Of a DNA stretch of 64,000 nt, positions 1 to 11,860 are shown piece by piece (the stretch's first letter is position 1; each line of letters opens with the position of its first letter). Origin of the DNA: Paraconiothyrium sp. Pb-2020 (lineage: Eukaryota; Ascomycota; Dothideomycetes; Pleosporales; Didymosphaeriaceae); assembly GCA_022419385.1 (NCBI GenBank), contig JAJUBI010000007.1:2017768-2081767 (forward strand). The letters are read 5' to 3'. A program made the translations under genes and the position numbers. Under the pieces are notes generated by a model. The model had not been told where the DNA came from and ran no database searches. It saw only the letters and a program-made list of their open reading frames with translations.

Positions 1-328
1 CATGTTCGGTCGGAGGAGACCCCAGTTCGGCAGGCAACGCTTCAGAGGTTCGCGAGGACCTAGAGTCACAGTGATACAGCGACGGGGGATCGGAAGAATA
101 TATAGTGTACTCCGAATTACTAGAGCTTCCAGCTGATGTTGATGACCATCTCGACACTGTGGGTATAGGTCGGGGTCGCTGACGTTGTTGTTCGACCCAT
201 TCGTTCAACCGACGGTTGTCGTCATGAACAGGAACGCTGTGGTTGTAGGCGGGATACTCCTTGGTTTCGCCGTTAGGCAATGGTGGGAGCTCCTTGAGCA
301 GTCGAAGTGCATCCTTGTGAAGCGCCAT
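1..328 (-). CDS. Partial hypothetical protein, N-terminal 109 codons
   Basis: An open frame on the minus strand starts at the ATG at 328-326 and runs without a stop off the left edge, so only the N-terminus is present. It begins MALHKDALRLLKELPPLPNG, continues with a charged segment containing RLNEWVEQQ, and then becomes rich in serine, proline and tyrosine. I see no signal peptide, membrane segment or known domain. The even amino-acid composition and the full-length open frame support a real gene. Nothing here shows a function, and the diagnostic part probably lies outside the window. Confidence 0.55.
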   Translation of the reverse strand, partial: MALHKDALRLLKELPPLPNGETKEYPAYNHSVPVHDDNRRLNEWVEQQRQRPRPIPTVSRWSSTSAGSSSNSEYTIYSSDPPSLYHCDSRSSRTSEALPAELGSPPTEH

Positions 329-2751
329 GGTGTCACGCTGACGCTGACAACTACCTTTTAGCACGGCCAACGTGCCCTATTCGAGGATTTTTTGTTGCCG
401 GTCAGTTTTGCCAGCGCGTTTGCTCTATTGCCTTCTATCCTTGGAGTGGACAAGCTGAGGTGATCTCGTCCACGTGTTTCATACCAAGAGCCCGCTCTTG
501 TAGAATCTTCCTTTGTCGTGATGGTGAGTAGCGAAGTGCTGGTGTAAGAGTACTTCCTATTGCCACAGAAGCAAGGGGGTTTTGAGTTATTGAGTCCAGC
601 CCTGCTCCTACTTTCTTCGAAGAGGTAACGGACTAGAAGGGAACATAGTCCGGTAGACGAATCTCCAGTAGCATAGCTGCTAACCGGATGAGGACAAGAG
701 ACACTCGAAATGGAACTAGGTGAGAAACTCCGCGAGGCTGGCCTTGACATACAAGAGCCGCGTAGATCACTATAAAGTTCAATCGTGGCGGAGAATGCAC
801 AAATCAAGGGCCTTTGCAGGAGATTCCTCTGTTTCAGACTATATACAGCGTCAATTGCGGCTTTGCGATTCTTGACTGCGGCGGCTTGGAGTATCTTGCA
901 TCCAACCACAGCATTTTTATACTCAGCGGCAAGTTGCAACTTCGCGATTGTGTCGGTCTGTATCACTATGGCGATATGAAGTAAACTGTCGCGTGCAAAG
1001 CTGTAATATTAGTAGTACAGGTTCGCTTGCTCGGACTTCGGACAACATGTTGGAAACGGACCATCTCCTACGCGGACAAGATCTCCGGACCGCGCTTCTT
1101 TTGCGGAACATTGAAAGCCTACTTTAAGCTCAGCAGTCCCCAAAGATGTTTGCAACTGTGTTCCTTCGTCTACCCCAGGGTCGGTATGATGCTGACATCG
1201 TTTGTTCTTTGTATTCGCGATCAGTCCAGCCGGGCTAGCGAAGGCTGATATGATAGCAGTAACAACCGCGAATACCTGTATAAGTGGAAGACTCAATCAT
1301 GGTCACACTACGACGTTTGGAAGCTCCATAAGTGGCTGAGCAACGATACGTCAGGGATATGGAATACACTTATATTTTGGCCGAGAATTCCATGTCGATT
1401 GGTAGCTTTGGAGGACCGATATGGAACCGATCAGTGCTGTTGGCGTACAGGTGATGGGGAGCGAACTTCAAGAGATTTCTTGGACATCGATTGTATCGAG
1501 TAATGAAGGACGACCGGAAGCAAGAGGTAGGCGTGTTTGCTTCATACTCCAGGTACCGCGACAATACCACGACGACATGCCACTTAGTAGCGCTGTGTGA
1601 TAGCCATACACTTACGGATGTATAGAGGAGGGAAGACGATCTGCCCGAGCCTGATAGAAGACTTGTCAGATAGTTCACTCAAGTATAACGCGTACTTGAA
1701 ATTCCATCCTCAGCTTCGAAGGTATCGTCGGTGTAAGAGGAGCTGTCATACTGCTGAACTCATCCGTATGGAGCTCTCTGAGTGGTGACTGAACTTGAAA
1801 GTATGATCTAAAAATTGGTGCAGCTTCGTATCATTGCAGGGACCGTGTTAATTGACCCTTGAATCTGCAATGGTACGGTAGCTCGACATCGAGTCAGGAT
1901 TGCAAAGTCCTACAGCCAAATCAAACTCGACTGAGACGTGGGACTTGGCGGATTCAATGCTCTCGTAGGGAACAGAGTGGGGCTGTTGCGTGTGAACGCT
2001 CTAACAGGTCTCGAAAAGAAAGTGACCAGAACACCTGAAGCCACGGTCTATGGCTCAAAAGGCTGAGGCGAGATCTAAAGGTCAGTACCGAATCGTGATG
2101 TAGCGTAGCTGATCTTTTGAGGAGTTGATGATGGAGAGATGGTCACGTAAACCCGCACACGTGTCCTAGGTGTTTGACGATGACTGTTGGGTTTTCGCTA
2201 GTGGGAGTTGGTTCCTTCGATACCATGACAGACTTCCGCATTCAGATGTCACTTTTTGATCCAGTCGTCCAACAATACTGGCAAATATCTTTCTTGGTCC
2301 ATGGGTTCTGGAGCATGTGACACTCACTTCACGGTGTTGATGTCCTCGAATAAAGATCACTACGTCATCACACCGCGAACAAACGCTCACTCGGCTCGAA
2401 GATGCAAGTCATTTCACCTTGTGAAACATAGTTGGCAGTCGCAGCTGGCCCTGGTATCTAAAGTCCCACCCTAGATGTCCCGCACTGCGGATTCGTAAGA
2501 ACAGAGAGACCATGAATCCATGGATGTGCGCTAGGCACTTGCGTCTCGCGCATGAACATGATCCCAATCCCGCGACCGCGGCTCATCCCTAAAAATATGC
2601 AAGACTAGGAACAGTTCCCTGAGTTCGCCGAAGAGAAAGTGGATGGAAAAGAACAGCAGGAGTGCTGATGCAGACGCCGGTGCGCCATGCTATGAATAAA
2701 CGACGAAAATAGGTGCCGCCAGGCACAGACATAAAAAAATTCAGCGAGAAA
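329..2751. other. Long gene-poor stretch
   Basis: About 2.4 kb without a well-supported gene. It contains many short overlapping frames on both strands with no recognisable domain. The only stretch with gene-like features is the candidate small secreted protein at about 908-1276 on the minus strand, listed separately. The remainder shows no RNA gene, tandem repeat or transposon ends that I could recognise. Confidence 0.5.
908..1276 (-). CDS. Candidate small secreted cysteine-containing protein (speculative)
   Basis: On the minus strand a frame entering near 1276 reads a hydrophobic signal-peptide-like segment (VFAVVTAIISAFASPAG) followed by a polar region with cysteines. A possible intron runs from a GTAGGA donor near 1068 to a textbook branch point and acceptor, TACTAATATTACAG, ending at 1002. 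The reading phase is kept, and the second exon adds about 25 residues with two more cysteines before TGA. Preceding the signal-like segment is a CTTATACAG acceptor. An upstream ATG exon (for example MELPN, near 1330) would need an intron of only about 40 nt, so the start is unresolved. The predicted product of roughly 80-90 residues would resemble effector-like small secreted proteins. I recognise no family. Confidence 0.25.
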
Positions 2752-4770
2752 TCACGCATCCACCAACTGTACCCTCTGACTCCTCCGGTTCTTCAATTCC
2801 ACAAGCGTAGGTGTAAGTGGCTTGTTCCCGCCCAGGAACTTTCCCGGTGGTGCTAGCCCATCAGGACTCCCGATCGGAGTTTTGACACCCTCACTTGCTG
2901 GACTCAGTACTGCACCGGGCGATCGTGTAGCCCTAGACACCGAAATCGATCGTGCTACGCCAATGGTCGCTTGCACGCCTGTTCCGGAACGCTCGGCCCC
3001 TGATCGCGGGCTCGTCGAGGCGAGGACGGTGTGCGATCTTGTGCGGTTAAGTACTGGGCTACGGGCCTTTGCAGTGGTAGGCGTGGGTTCTTGCGGTGCT
3101 GGTGATGCAGCGCTTGTAGGGTGAGACCTGAGTGCGGATGCTTTGGTGACGGTGGAGGGTTGGCGTTGGATGATTTCCCAGACAGGTTCTTCGTCTCGGA
3201 CTTGCGGTCGCCACGGCTTGGGAGGAACGTTGGGTGTGGCGACGATAGTAATCTCCTCGGTATCTGAGTACTCAAAGCTGCGGTCGGAGGCAGGACTTGA
3301 TGTACGTGAGAGTGAAGGAGTATCAGGATAGTCCATCTCTTGCGGGGCCTTCTTGGTAGATTGAAAAGGGAAGTTGAGCTGGGATGGTGAGGTGGCTGGT
3401 GCGGTCTTCGAGCGTTGTAAAGGCCGTGGTCGATTTGTGATGATGTGCGGTGACGGTGCTCTGCTGGTGTTTGCGGATGGGAAAAGAGACAGGTGGCCGG
3501 AAGGCGACTTGGATGGAAGGCTGGGTGATGTTGCTCGCCGATGCAATCCATCTCGAGGCTGGTCTTCCTTACCCTAACTCGCTTTAGTAGCGCTCGTGGG
3601 CAACGATTTAGGCACACTACATACCTGTACAGAAAACCCATTCAACGGTTTGACCTTGTCCGCAGCACCTTGGCGTCTTTGCAAAAGCGATGACGAAGCA
3701 TTCGTGGTCTGTGGCTGGAGCAAGCCGCTGAACATGACGCTATATCGTTCCATATGTACAGTAGGAATCTCTACATCTAGCAGTGGCTTACTACCAGGTA
3801 GCGGAGGCGAAGTGGCGGAGACGGTCAACGAAGGAAGCGTAGTAGAATTGTGAGTAGGTATCTGAGGTCTCGGACTGAGCGCAAAGCGTGATAGTGGTGA
3901 CTTCACTCTGCCCGAACCTTGGGAACCGACCGTTAGAGCCCTCGGTCGTGTATCCGTTGCCGGTTGTGCGTGTCCCTTCAGCTTATTGCGGGATGGTCTG
4001 ATATCCGATTTGAAGGTGTGCGTTGGTGACGGGTTTGCGGCAGCATCCTCCTCTTGGGCGAGCGACCGTGAGTCCAAGAAGTCACTTTCCTGATAGCTGT
4101 CTACGCGTGCAGAATTGACTGCCTTTGCTAGTTGGTAGAATGTGTCTTTGTTCTGGCGAGGTGGCGGGGTTGGCTTCTTGAAGATTGACTTCCATCGGCT
4201 GATCTTAGGCTTTGGCGCTTCACCCTGGCTTTCGCTTGTTTGAGGAAAATATTCCGGAGAGTGGTTGTTGGACGATATTTGGGTGACGGTTCCATGATTC
4301 TGCGTGACAAAGTCGGATGAAGGTGCGTGCCAGTGTTGAGGTGGCATAGTGGGACTCCCAAGCGCGATGCCGATGATGCCCTCCTCTTCCGAAAGCTGGG
4401 CAGCGTAGAGGGTTGTAGTAGACTTTGTAGGCGATAGGAACTCGACACCAAGGCGAGGATCGTCGACAGGCTGAACAGGTGTTACTTTTCTATGGAACAG
4501 CGTTGAGCGATCACCTGGTCCGCTAGAAGTCCTCGGCCGTTGCAACATGTCGGGTTCGGGAGTTTCAACTCTGATCTCTGTTCGTGTGACAGGCATAGCT
4601 GCCTTTAATCTGTCGACTTGGACAGTTGAAAGAGTGGGCTGTGGCGCTGTGTCGTCTGCGTCTCGTTGGTGCGTTTCCTTGTGGCCGCCTTTGAGCACTC
4701 GGAATGACCTCGACCTTCCCAGCATCCTGGCCATGGCGGTTTCACGATGGTTGTTAGTCAGTGTCAGCAC
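2752..4770 (-). CDS. Hypothetical Ser/Pro-rich, probably disordered protein
   Basis: Two exons, 4770-3625 and 3573-2752, join across a 51-nt intron (GTATGT donor, GCTACTAAAG branch region, TTAG acceptor) in phase 0 to give about 655 residues. A second ATG 12 codons downstream (MARMLGRSRSFR) could be the true start. The protein is rich in Ser, Thr, Pro and basic residues, with clusters such as KISRWKSIFKKPTPPP that look like short basic linear motifs. There is no signal peptide, membrane helix or recognisable enzymatic domain. The composition suggests a disordered phospho-regulated or scaffold protein, but this is inference. The exon join is well supported by phase and splice signals. Confidence 0.7.
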
Positions 4771-5636
4771 CTAGAAGGTAGTTCGGTAGAGGGAGGAGGG
4801 AGCGACAGAAGTGGAGTGATCGACGGGTAGTTTGTAAGGAACGGACGGCTCTCCCAGAGAACCAAGGCGGCGGGCACATAGGAAGAAGAACAGAGTGTGG
4901 TGACGGAGGAAGAGCAGAGGCACGAGGGAAATTGTCCATGGCGACGGGAAACGAGCGTGCCGCCTATCGCGAGGCCGTCCATGCCTAGGTGCTGTGCTAA
5001 GCCGCGTACGTCGCGACTGCTCGGCGTCAGGAACAGATTGCACAGGTGAGGGTCTGCAGAATAAGATGAGGATGCAGCAGGGCTCCGGATTGGCTGTGCC
5101 GTCGATGAGCGGGGGATGGCGACAACGGGCGACCTTGCAGGCGACCGGGGGTGACTGTCTCGACATGTAACAGACAAGGCGGTTGTTCTTCGCACGGGCC
5201 CGAGTTTCATGCTCCCGTGCGCAATTTCGCGTCGTGTAGTCCCACCACAGACACTGCCCAGGTGGCCATGACTGCACGCGGGCGGGAAGAAGGTGACCAT
5301 GGCCGCGACCAGGCAGGATTCGCGCTCGCAAAGTGTACCATTAGCCAAGACTATATACTGTGTAGGTGCGGGAGCTGTATGTCAGCCCGGCGCATCGGAA
5401 CATTTGCTGTGGCCACCCGGCTAAAATCTCCACAGATCGGACGTCCTACAGTGCGAGTACCGCTTTGCTGATGGACGTAGCGTACGCAGCACGCACATCG
5501 CGTGCCCTCCATCACACATTCTCGGAGCCGGACCTTCATGCGGCTGAACTCAAGCTTCTCCCGCTTGTTTTCGTCTGCACACACAGCCTCAAGAGCTGGC
5601 TTCCAAAGCCTTGTACCAGGTATCCGGCCTTTCAGC
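4771..5636. other. Intergenic: upstream of the Ser/Pro-rich gene, downstream of the AAA ATPase
   Basis: About 870 bp lying between the start of the Ser/Pro-rich gene and the stop of the AAA ATPase, both on the minus strand. Several overlapping frames of 60-194 codons are present, but their arginine/proline/serine-rich, domain-free translations look like chance frames in GC-rich DNA. No conserved element recognised. Confidence 0.5.
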
Positions 5637-7977
5637 TCACTCTCCACCCAACGACTTCCCCGGCCGCCACCCCTCATACCTAGCGGCTTCTTCCGCAAGC
5701 GTACGTGGTGTATGCTCCGCCAGACCCCTTTCGAAGTGGCTCATGCGCACCTCAGCAGGGCCGTCGGGATCCCGCTGGAGAAGATCCGTTTTCGCATACT
5801 CCACGACCTCTGCGCACAAGCCCTTGATATCCGCACCAGTGCTACCTTCGGTTTTGGAAGCCACAATGTCCAAATCGACGTCTTCAGCAAGCGGCCATCT
5901 CCTCGTGTGGATTTCGAGTATTTGTCTTCGAGCTTCCTTGGTGGGGAGGCCGATGTGGATGTGCACGTCAAACCTCCCGACACGGATAAGAGCCGAGTCG
6001 AGGATGTCAGGCCTATTCGTAGCCCCAATGATGAACACGTCTTTGAGTGCTTCGATCCCGTCCATCTCGTTCAACAGCGTAGTCACTACATTGAGACCAC
6101 TATCCTGGCTCTTGTCGCGCGATTTGCCAATCGAGTCGATTTCGTCGAAGAAGATGATGCAAGGCTTTGCGGCGCGGGCTCGACGGAAGACATCTCGAAT
6201 CGCTCGTTCCGACTCTCCGACGTACATTTTGATGAGCTCGGAGCCCTTGACCGCCAAAAAGTTTTGGTTGGATTCTGTGGCAACGGCTTGGGCGATTAGC
6301 GTCTTCGCGCAACCAGGCGGCCCGTACAGTAGCACGCCTTTGCGTGACTGTGGGGCACCGAATTTGCTGTCGAGTTGTGGAAACTGTTGCAAGGTCAGCC
6401 AGGCTACCCTAAGAGGTTACGGACGCTACGAGTACCTACCTTGTACGGGCGCACAACAATGGATTCAAGAAGAGATCGAACATGGTCAACTCCCGCGATG
6501 TCATGCCAATTGACCTTGGGCACCTCAATGATGCTGTCTTTAAGTACCGACGGTTTGATCTGGCCAATGACAGCGTCGAAATCCTCCTGCTTCACGAAAT
6601 CCACACTTGCAAGTGCTTCGATTATCGTACCCTTTGCGTCATCGCCCAGAGAATCAAATATCCGACGGTCGACACGTCTTCTTGCGTACCGGACAAGATC
6701 TTTGATATCGCGGCCTACGAACCCGTGACATTGTTCAGCCAGATGTGCTAGGTCAATGTCGGAGCGCTCAAGATTTGGGCCGAGAATTTGCCGCAGGATA
6801 TCTTCCCTCTGATTGACGTTCGGAGGGAAAACTTCGAGCTCGATCTGGAGACCTTCTGAGGATTTAAGGCGCGCGTCAATGTCGTATATCCTGCGAGCGG
6901 CAGCGGCCACTACGACTTTGGTATTTCCCAACTTCTTCAGCTCTTTTTGGAGTCGATATACTAAACTTTCCGCGCTTTTTACGAACTTGTCCAGGTCATC
7001 GATTAGGATCAAAGAGGGTTGGTGTTTCAAGGCAGCATCAAAGACATCCTCGGAGAGAGCCGCTGCTTGCTCTTTTCGATTTGCAGCAAGCCACTCATCG
7101 TCTAGTCTGTATATCTTACGCCAGGGTGCCTCCGATAAACGCTCGAGTAAGAGGGTTTTCCCGCAGCCTTCGGGCCCATGCAAAAGAAATGACGTGGGAC
7201 CTCGCAAATCATTATCTGACCTTGGGAAAGAGATGGACGCGAGTTCCCAATTGATGGTATTGATGTGTTCGGAGAATCCGCCGATGCCCGCGCCATCAAG
7301 ACGTAGGATTGTGCTGGGAGCAATTGTGGGAGTAATGTTGAGCGTTAGCTCGTCTGAAAAGATCAATTCAGAAGCTTGAGGATGGAAAACAAGGGGCTGC
7401 TGTTCATCTGAGTTGGTGTGCACGCTCGTGACTGTCATGCGTAGTTTGGAACCCGGGAATACTGATTTTGGCTTCTTCTCTACGTCGAATGTGCATCCAG
7501 GCATTGCAATATCCAATTCCGCTTGACAGTGTCAGTGCAGGTACGGTATAGATGACTTGAAGTATGCCTACCCAACGCAACTTTTGTCCAGAAATTCAGC
7601 TCATCGCTCGTTGCATACTTCTTCAACGCGTCCGGAAACTGTGAAAACATAACCTCGACCGACGTCGCAAAACTCGGAGGTTGCTGGACTTTTTCGATGA
7701 AGATGGCATCCGTCAGAGCCAGTTCATATTTCTCGCGCAACAGGTCGGACACTTTGGCGATGGGCTTGTTTCCAGGGTTGGTCTGTTGAGCCAGCCAAGC
7801 TAAAGCGAAGCCATGGAATCCTTTAGCAGTGCTCAGGCGGATGCGATCTCCAGCAGCAAGACCTAGGTTTTTGAGTTCTTTTGCTGAGAGATGGACGCGG
7901 AACGTGGACTGGTCGAGATTGCTGCTCCCGGAGGTACGTTCTAATGGGCGCAGTGTGAATGAAATGGCAGCCGTCAT
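5637..7977 (-). CDS. AFG2: AFG2/Drg1-type AAA ATPase (60S ribosome biogenesis)
   Basis: Exons 7977-7572, 7521-6440 and 6383-5637 join across introns of 50 and 56 nt, both with CTGAC branch points, giving 744 residues. The family's yeast member (780 aa) releases Rlp24 from cytoplasmic pre-60S particles. The order is a Cdc48-like N domain (residues 1 to about 130), a first AAA domain with Walker A GPEGCGKT (about 251-258) and Walker B LILIDD, then a second AAA domain with Walker A GPPGCAKT (about 517-524) and FFDEID (about 575). The degenerate first domain and the GPPGCAKT loop fit Afg2/SPATA5 better than Cdc48 or Pex1. The start ATG is preceded by CCAACC. It faces away from the zinc-finger gene with about 430 bp between them. 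Confidence 0.85.
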
Positions 7978-8410
7978 GGTTGGTCTTTTGCGGTAATGTG
8001 AAGTGAGATAGTAACAAGATTCTGAGGTGGGTAGGTTTGTGTACACTTGATTCTTTTGGCGCGGATAACGATTTTCCCAACTATACTTCTGCCAGGAGGA
8101 TCCTTTCTCTTAAGGATGTCTAGTGACTTGACGACTACCTGCTCAAGTTTAGAAGCCTGGTAGGCGTCCAGTGATTTCAAAGCGAGGCTCGGCTGCAGCC
8201 CGATCTTTGTTTATGGCAGTGTGGCTATTGTAGCAACCATCGCGTTCATTCTTTGTGTGATCCTCGGGAAGATCAATGGTGGTGATGACATTTGTTCGGC
8301 GGGGAATTTTTGGCGATGGTCGATGACTAAGCCGGGTGAAGCTTCCAAAAGTTTTCTACGGGCATGGGCCGATATGGCACAGCGAGCAATGTGACCAGGC
8401 ACACCAATTG
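7978..8410. promoter_or_regulatory. Divergent promoter between AFG2-type and zinc-finger genes
   Basis: The 433 bp between two divergent start codons must hold both promoters. I see no strong TATA box or recognised factor site; short frames here are not convincing. Confidence 0.5.
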
Positions 8411-11400
8411 ATGCCGCCGCCGCGCTTACCACGACCTCTGCGGCCATGGCACCCCCCGAGGACCTCTGCTCGCGCACGTTGGGTGTCGAAGAGCCCCCGC
8501 GACGAGAATACGGTTCGACGCGATGACGGCGCGCCGGGCGGAGGAGAGCCTAAGCAGCCCGCAAACGAAGGTGCGTCCACGCCCCGTGCAACGCGACCTC
8601 AGTGAGATAAACGCCCTAATTCAATAGCAGCGAATACAGACATAAAGAAAGAGCCTGCTTCTTCACATGCTGCGTCGGCTACTGGGTGGTTACAAGGTCT
8701 CACCTCCCGCATTTCTGCGCTCTTCGTGAAGCCCTCGCCCCCTCCTTCACCCTCGAACTCGCCTATACCAAATGCTGTTCCTCCGGAGGACCGACCGCGC
8801 CTCCATATACCATCCGAACATCACTCACCGCCGTCAGTCTCGCTGCCTGAGCCTCCGTGTGGGACGACTTGTCTTGTCTGCCATGAGACTTTCACAACGC
8901 CAGCGAAGCTGCGCATACACATCTGTGAGCGAAATCATATAGAGTCTTGGCCAGCGGCATTTCAAAGTCGTGAAGAAGTCACAGAGAGACAAGAGAGGCT
9001 ACTTCGAAATAAGCAGTTCAGGACAAAGCTAGGTTCAGAGGAATGGGAATCGGGAGAGTTCATGGTCCATCTTAGGGACGGAAAACGGGTCTGTAAAGCC
9101 TGCCAGACGCCGTTGCCTACGAAGGAATCGCTCAGCCAACACTGGTTATCCAATGACGCATGCCGGAGTAATGATTCTGCTGTCATTGACCTGTTTGCAT
9201 GCCGGAATTGCTGCAAGACTTTCGACTCGATCGCCCAAGCTCGCCAGCATGTCCGATCTTTCCCTAGATGCTTGACGCATATTAGAGCACGAGATAGTCG
9301 GATGTCGCTCAACAAACGTGTGGCCAAGTTACTCCCAACCGCTGAAGACCGGTATCGCCGATCGATAGGGGATTTACTCGTCATTTCCAAGGACCTCGAG
9401 AACATGTCTACTCCTGCCGCCCTATCGCTAGCTCATAGCATCTACGAGTACCTGCATCCAATATACAGCCAAGCATACGCATCAAGAGAACGACGCATGC
9501 TCTCATTGTTTGGCCATGTACCACAAGCCTTCAAGGCTGTCCAGAAACTAGCTACTCAAGAGGCGGAACAACACATGAAGCCAAGCGCCTCTACTGAACC
9601 TACCCTAGGTTCAAAGAAGGCGTCACGTCGCCAGCGACGCTCAACAGAGGAGCCACGAGGAGTGCCAACTCTAGGGCACCAAGGTACTGAAGTTGTTGGG
9701 TCGCCGTCGAGCTCATTTGGATCACGTAAATGGCCAAACACTGGCTTAGAATGGAAAAGGAAAGGAATAGACCCAGAAACGAACGTCACGTCCCACCACG
9801 AGGGTCTGGACCCACCTCGTAAGGTCCGCAAATCTATAGAGCATAGAATAAGGACCTCGGACGTTAAGCCTCGCAGAGATGACGGTTTGAAAGGGCAGAC
9901 CGTTCCCTCTTTCGAAGAATGTCTCCGCTTTAGCCTCGATTCCATCCAGACTGATAGTAAAACCATAGAAATCGCCCAGTCTCCAGGTTTAGCGGCCGTG
10001 CCAGAGGAACCTGCATCTAAAGAAGGGCAACGTTTGCCAAGTAAAGGAAAGCCTACTGTATCGTTCACGGAGCCCAATGCAAATCACGCGGACCTGAGAC
10101 TTCAGCTCCAGTATCTCATGGAACAGGTCAGGCTTCTTAATGAGAAGATTGCGGCTCCAACAACCGCGGAGGGAGGGACGACGCAAGCTACCACCCCGCA
10201 CTCGGCATCGCCTACCAATCACAGTACGACGCAAGCTTCGGACACTCCAAAGGTTGCAAAGCCAGTGGAGTCTCCTAAGGCTATTGCGCTGCAGCAGTCC
10301 GATGACACCAAAGTCCCTTTAGCATCGTCAGGAGATTCTGCCAATGCTTTAGTGCAACCTCCTGCGGTTACAACATCGTTAGCATCAATCGATCAGAGTC
10401 CTAATCCTACACCAGTGAGGCGATATGACCCAAAGTCCCAAGCGAAGCTTCAGAACGAAAGATTGAAACCGGTACCTGGCAATAACGGAACCGCACAAGA
10501 ACCTGTCTCTTCAGCCCCATCCGAAGCATTCTCATATCTCGACAAGGCAGCTGAAACGAGCACCGATGGACAAAGATTGTTTCGCCAGATACACACCCAA
10601 GCAAGGTTGATGAGATCTTCAGACTATTCCAACGTGGATACACCAACAATTCAGACCTCTTCATTGCCTCCGACACAAGCCCCGTTGGAAAATGGTGAGA
10701 GGAGCGAGCAGTCGCTTCTAGACGAACTTTTCCCGGAAGCAAGCAACTACATTCAGCCTCACTACGGCAAACGTAATCCGTACCCGAAGCTCAATCCTCC
10801 CAACGCAGCACCTATAGTTAGGCGCTATACACCGCCGAGGGAAAAGCTAAGCAGTCGCGAAAAATACATTCAGGCATTTCAGAGATCAGCGGAGAAGATG
10901 ACGACATTGCAACTTTTACACTGCAGCACCGAGCTGACAGACGCCGACTTCCGTCGTCTCGAGCCCAAAGGACGACACATTGAAGGTTGGGTCCGCGACG
11001 ACGATTTCCATCAAGTCATCCCGGGACGAGATCCACTAAGCTTAGAACGACTGCCTTTCTATTACTTGATCTTCAAGAACCCCGAGGCTGCCCTCAGGTA
11101 TCAAAGCAATGCGATGCGCCTGCACAAGCTGAGCAAGCTTCACGGACCCGACAGTTCCCTGTCCGCAATCCCCCCTCCCCCAGGCCTTCTCGAGAACGGC
11201 GAAGATATCAACACCGCACTCTCCTCATACCTTCTCACCCCTACCAGCCAAAACCTTCAACTCAACATGGTCGTGCAGCCATACAACCCCGCGCTTGCCC
11301 GCCTCATCGAGGAGGGCGGCTATGCGCCCATCGTTCCGTCGACCAACTCCGCCGGCACACAGATTCACAAAGTCCTATTTTACGTCGAAGGCTACGAGCC

Positions 11401-11860
11401 CTCACCCTACGACCTCTACCAGATCTTCATGCAGGACGCCAGCTCCCGCGGCTTTGCCTGGCCTTTCCTTCACGAGCACCTGTCCATCCACCGCCTCCGC
11501 GACATCGTGGACCTCAAGACGAGGTTCCGGTCCGTCTCTGCTAACAACCCGCGTGCTTCTTCCGTGGCGAAACGCAAGCTCATGGATTTGAAGGACCACG
11601 ATCCGTATGCGTCTTTCCTTTCTGCAAAGGAGGGCGGCGAGAGCGATGACGCAGAGGGCCAGGACGCAAAGACCATCAATCAGATCATTATGAATAGGGT
11701 GTATAATCGGTGGATTGTCGAGTTTAGTGAGGAAGCCGGGGCGAGGCGGTTCGCGAGGTTGTGGCATAGAAAGGTGTTGCCGATGCAGGATAGTGTGTTG
11801 CATAGGACGTGGAGGGATGTGGAGGAGGTGCGGATGTGTAATGCGGAGTATCTGTGGTAA
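8411..11860 (+). CDS. C2H2-type zinc-finger protein of unknown role
   Basis: A 3.2-kb open exon (8628-11860) has no good internal start near its 5' end. Joining it in phase across a 57-nt intron (GTGCGT donor, CTAAT branch, AATAG acceptor) to exon 8411-8570 provides the ATG (MPPPRLPRP) and gives 1130 residues. Three imperfect Cys/His clusters lie at about residues 135-160 (CLVCHETF...H), 205-230 (CKACQTPL...H...C) and 245-270 (CRNCCKTF...H). A long Ser/Thr/Pro-rich middle follows. The C-terminal 300 residues are better ordered and end in an acidic insert and an aromatic-rich helical tail (NAEYLW). I recognise the finger-like motifs but not the C-terminal domain. The first exon is less certain than the rest. 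Confidence 0.7.

Noticed and set aside
358..966. 202-codon frame on the minus strand
   Set aside because: No ATG start, low-complexity Ser/Arg composition in most of its length and no domain; it overlaps the weak secreted-protein candidate in another frame.
4764..5348. Frames of 186-194 codons upstream of the Ser/Pro-rich gene
   Set aside because: Two long frames overlap in different phases with Arg/Pro/Ser-rich chance-like translations; no domain or splice support.
5637..7977. Identification as Pex1 or Cdc48
   Set aside because: The degenerate first AAA domain, GPPGCAKT second Walker A and about 744-residue length fit Afg2/Drg1 better than the longer Pex1 or the highly conserved Cdc48.
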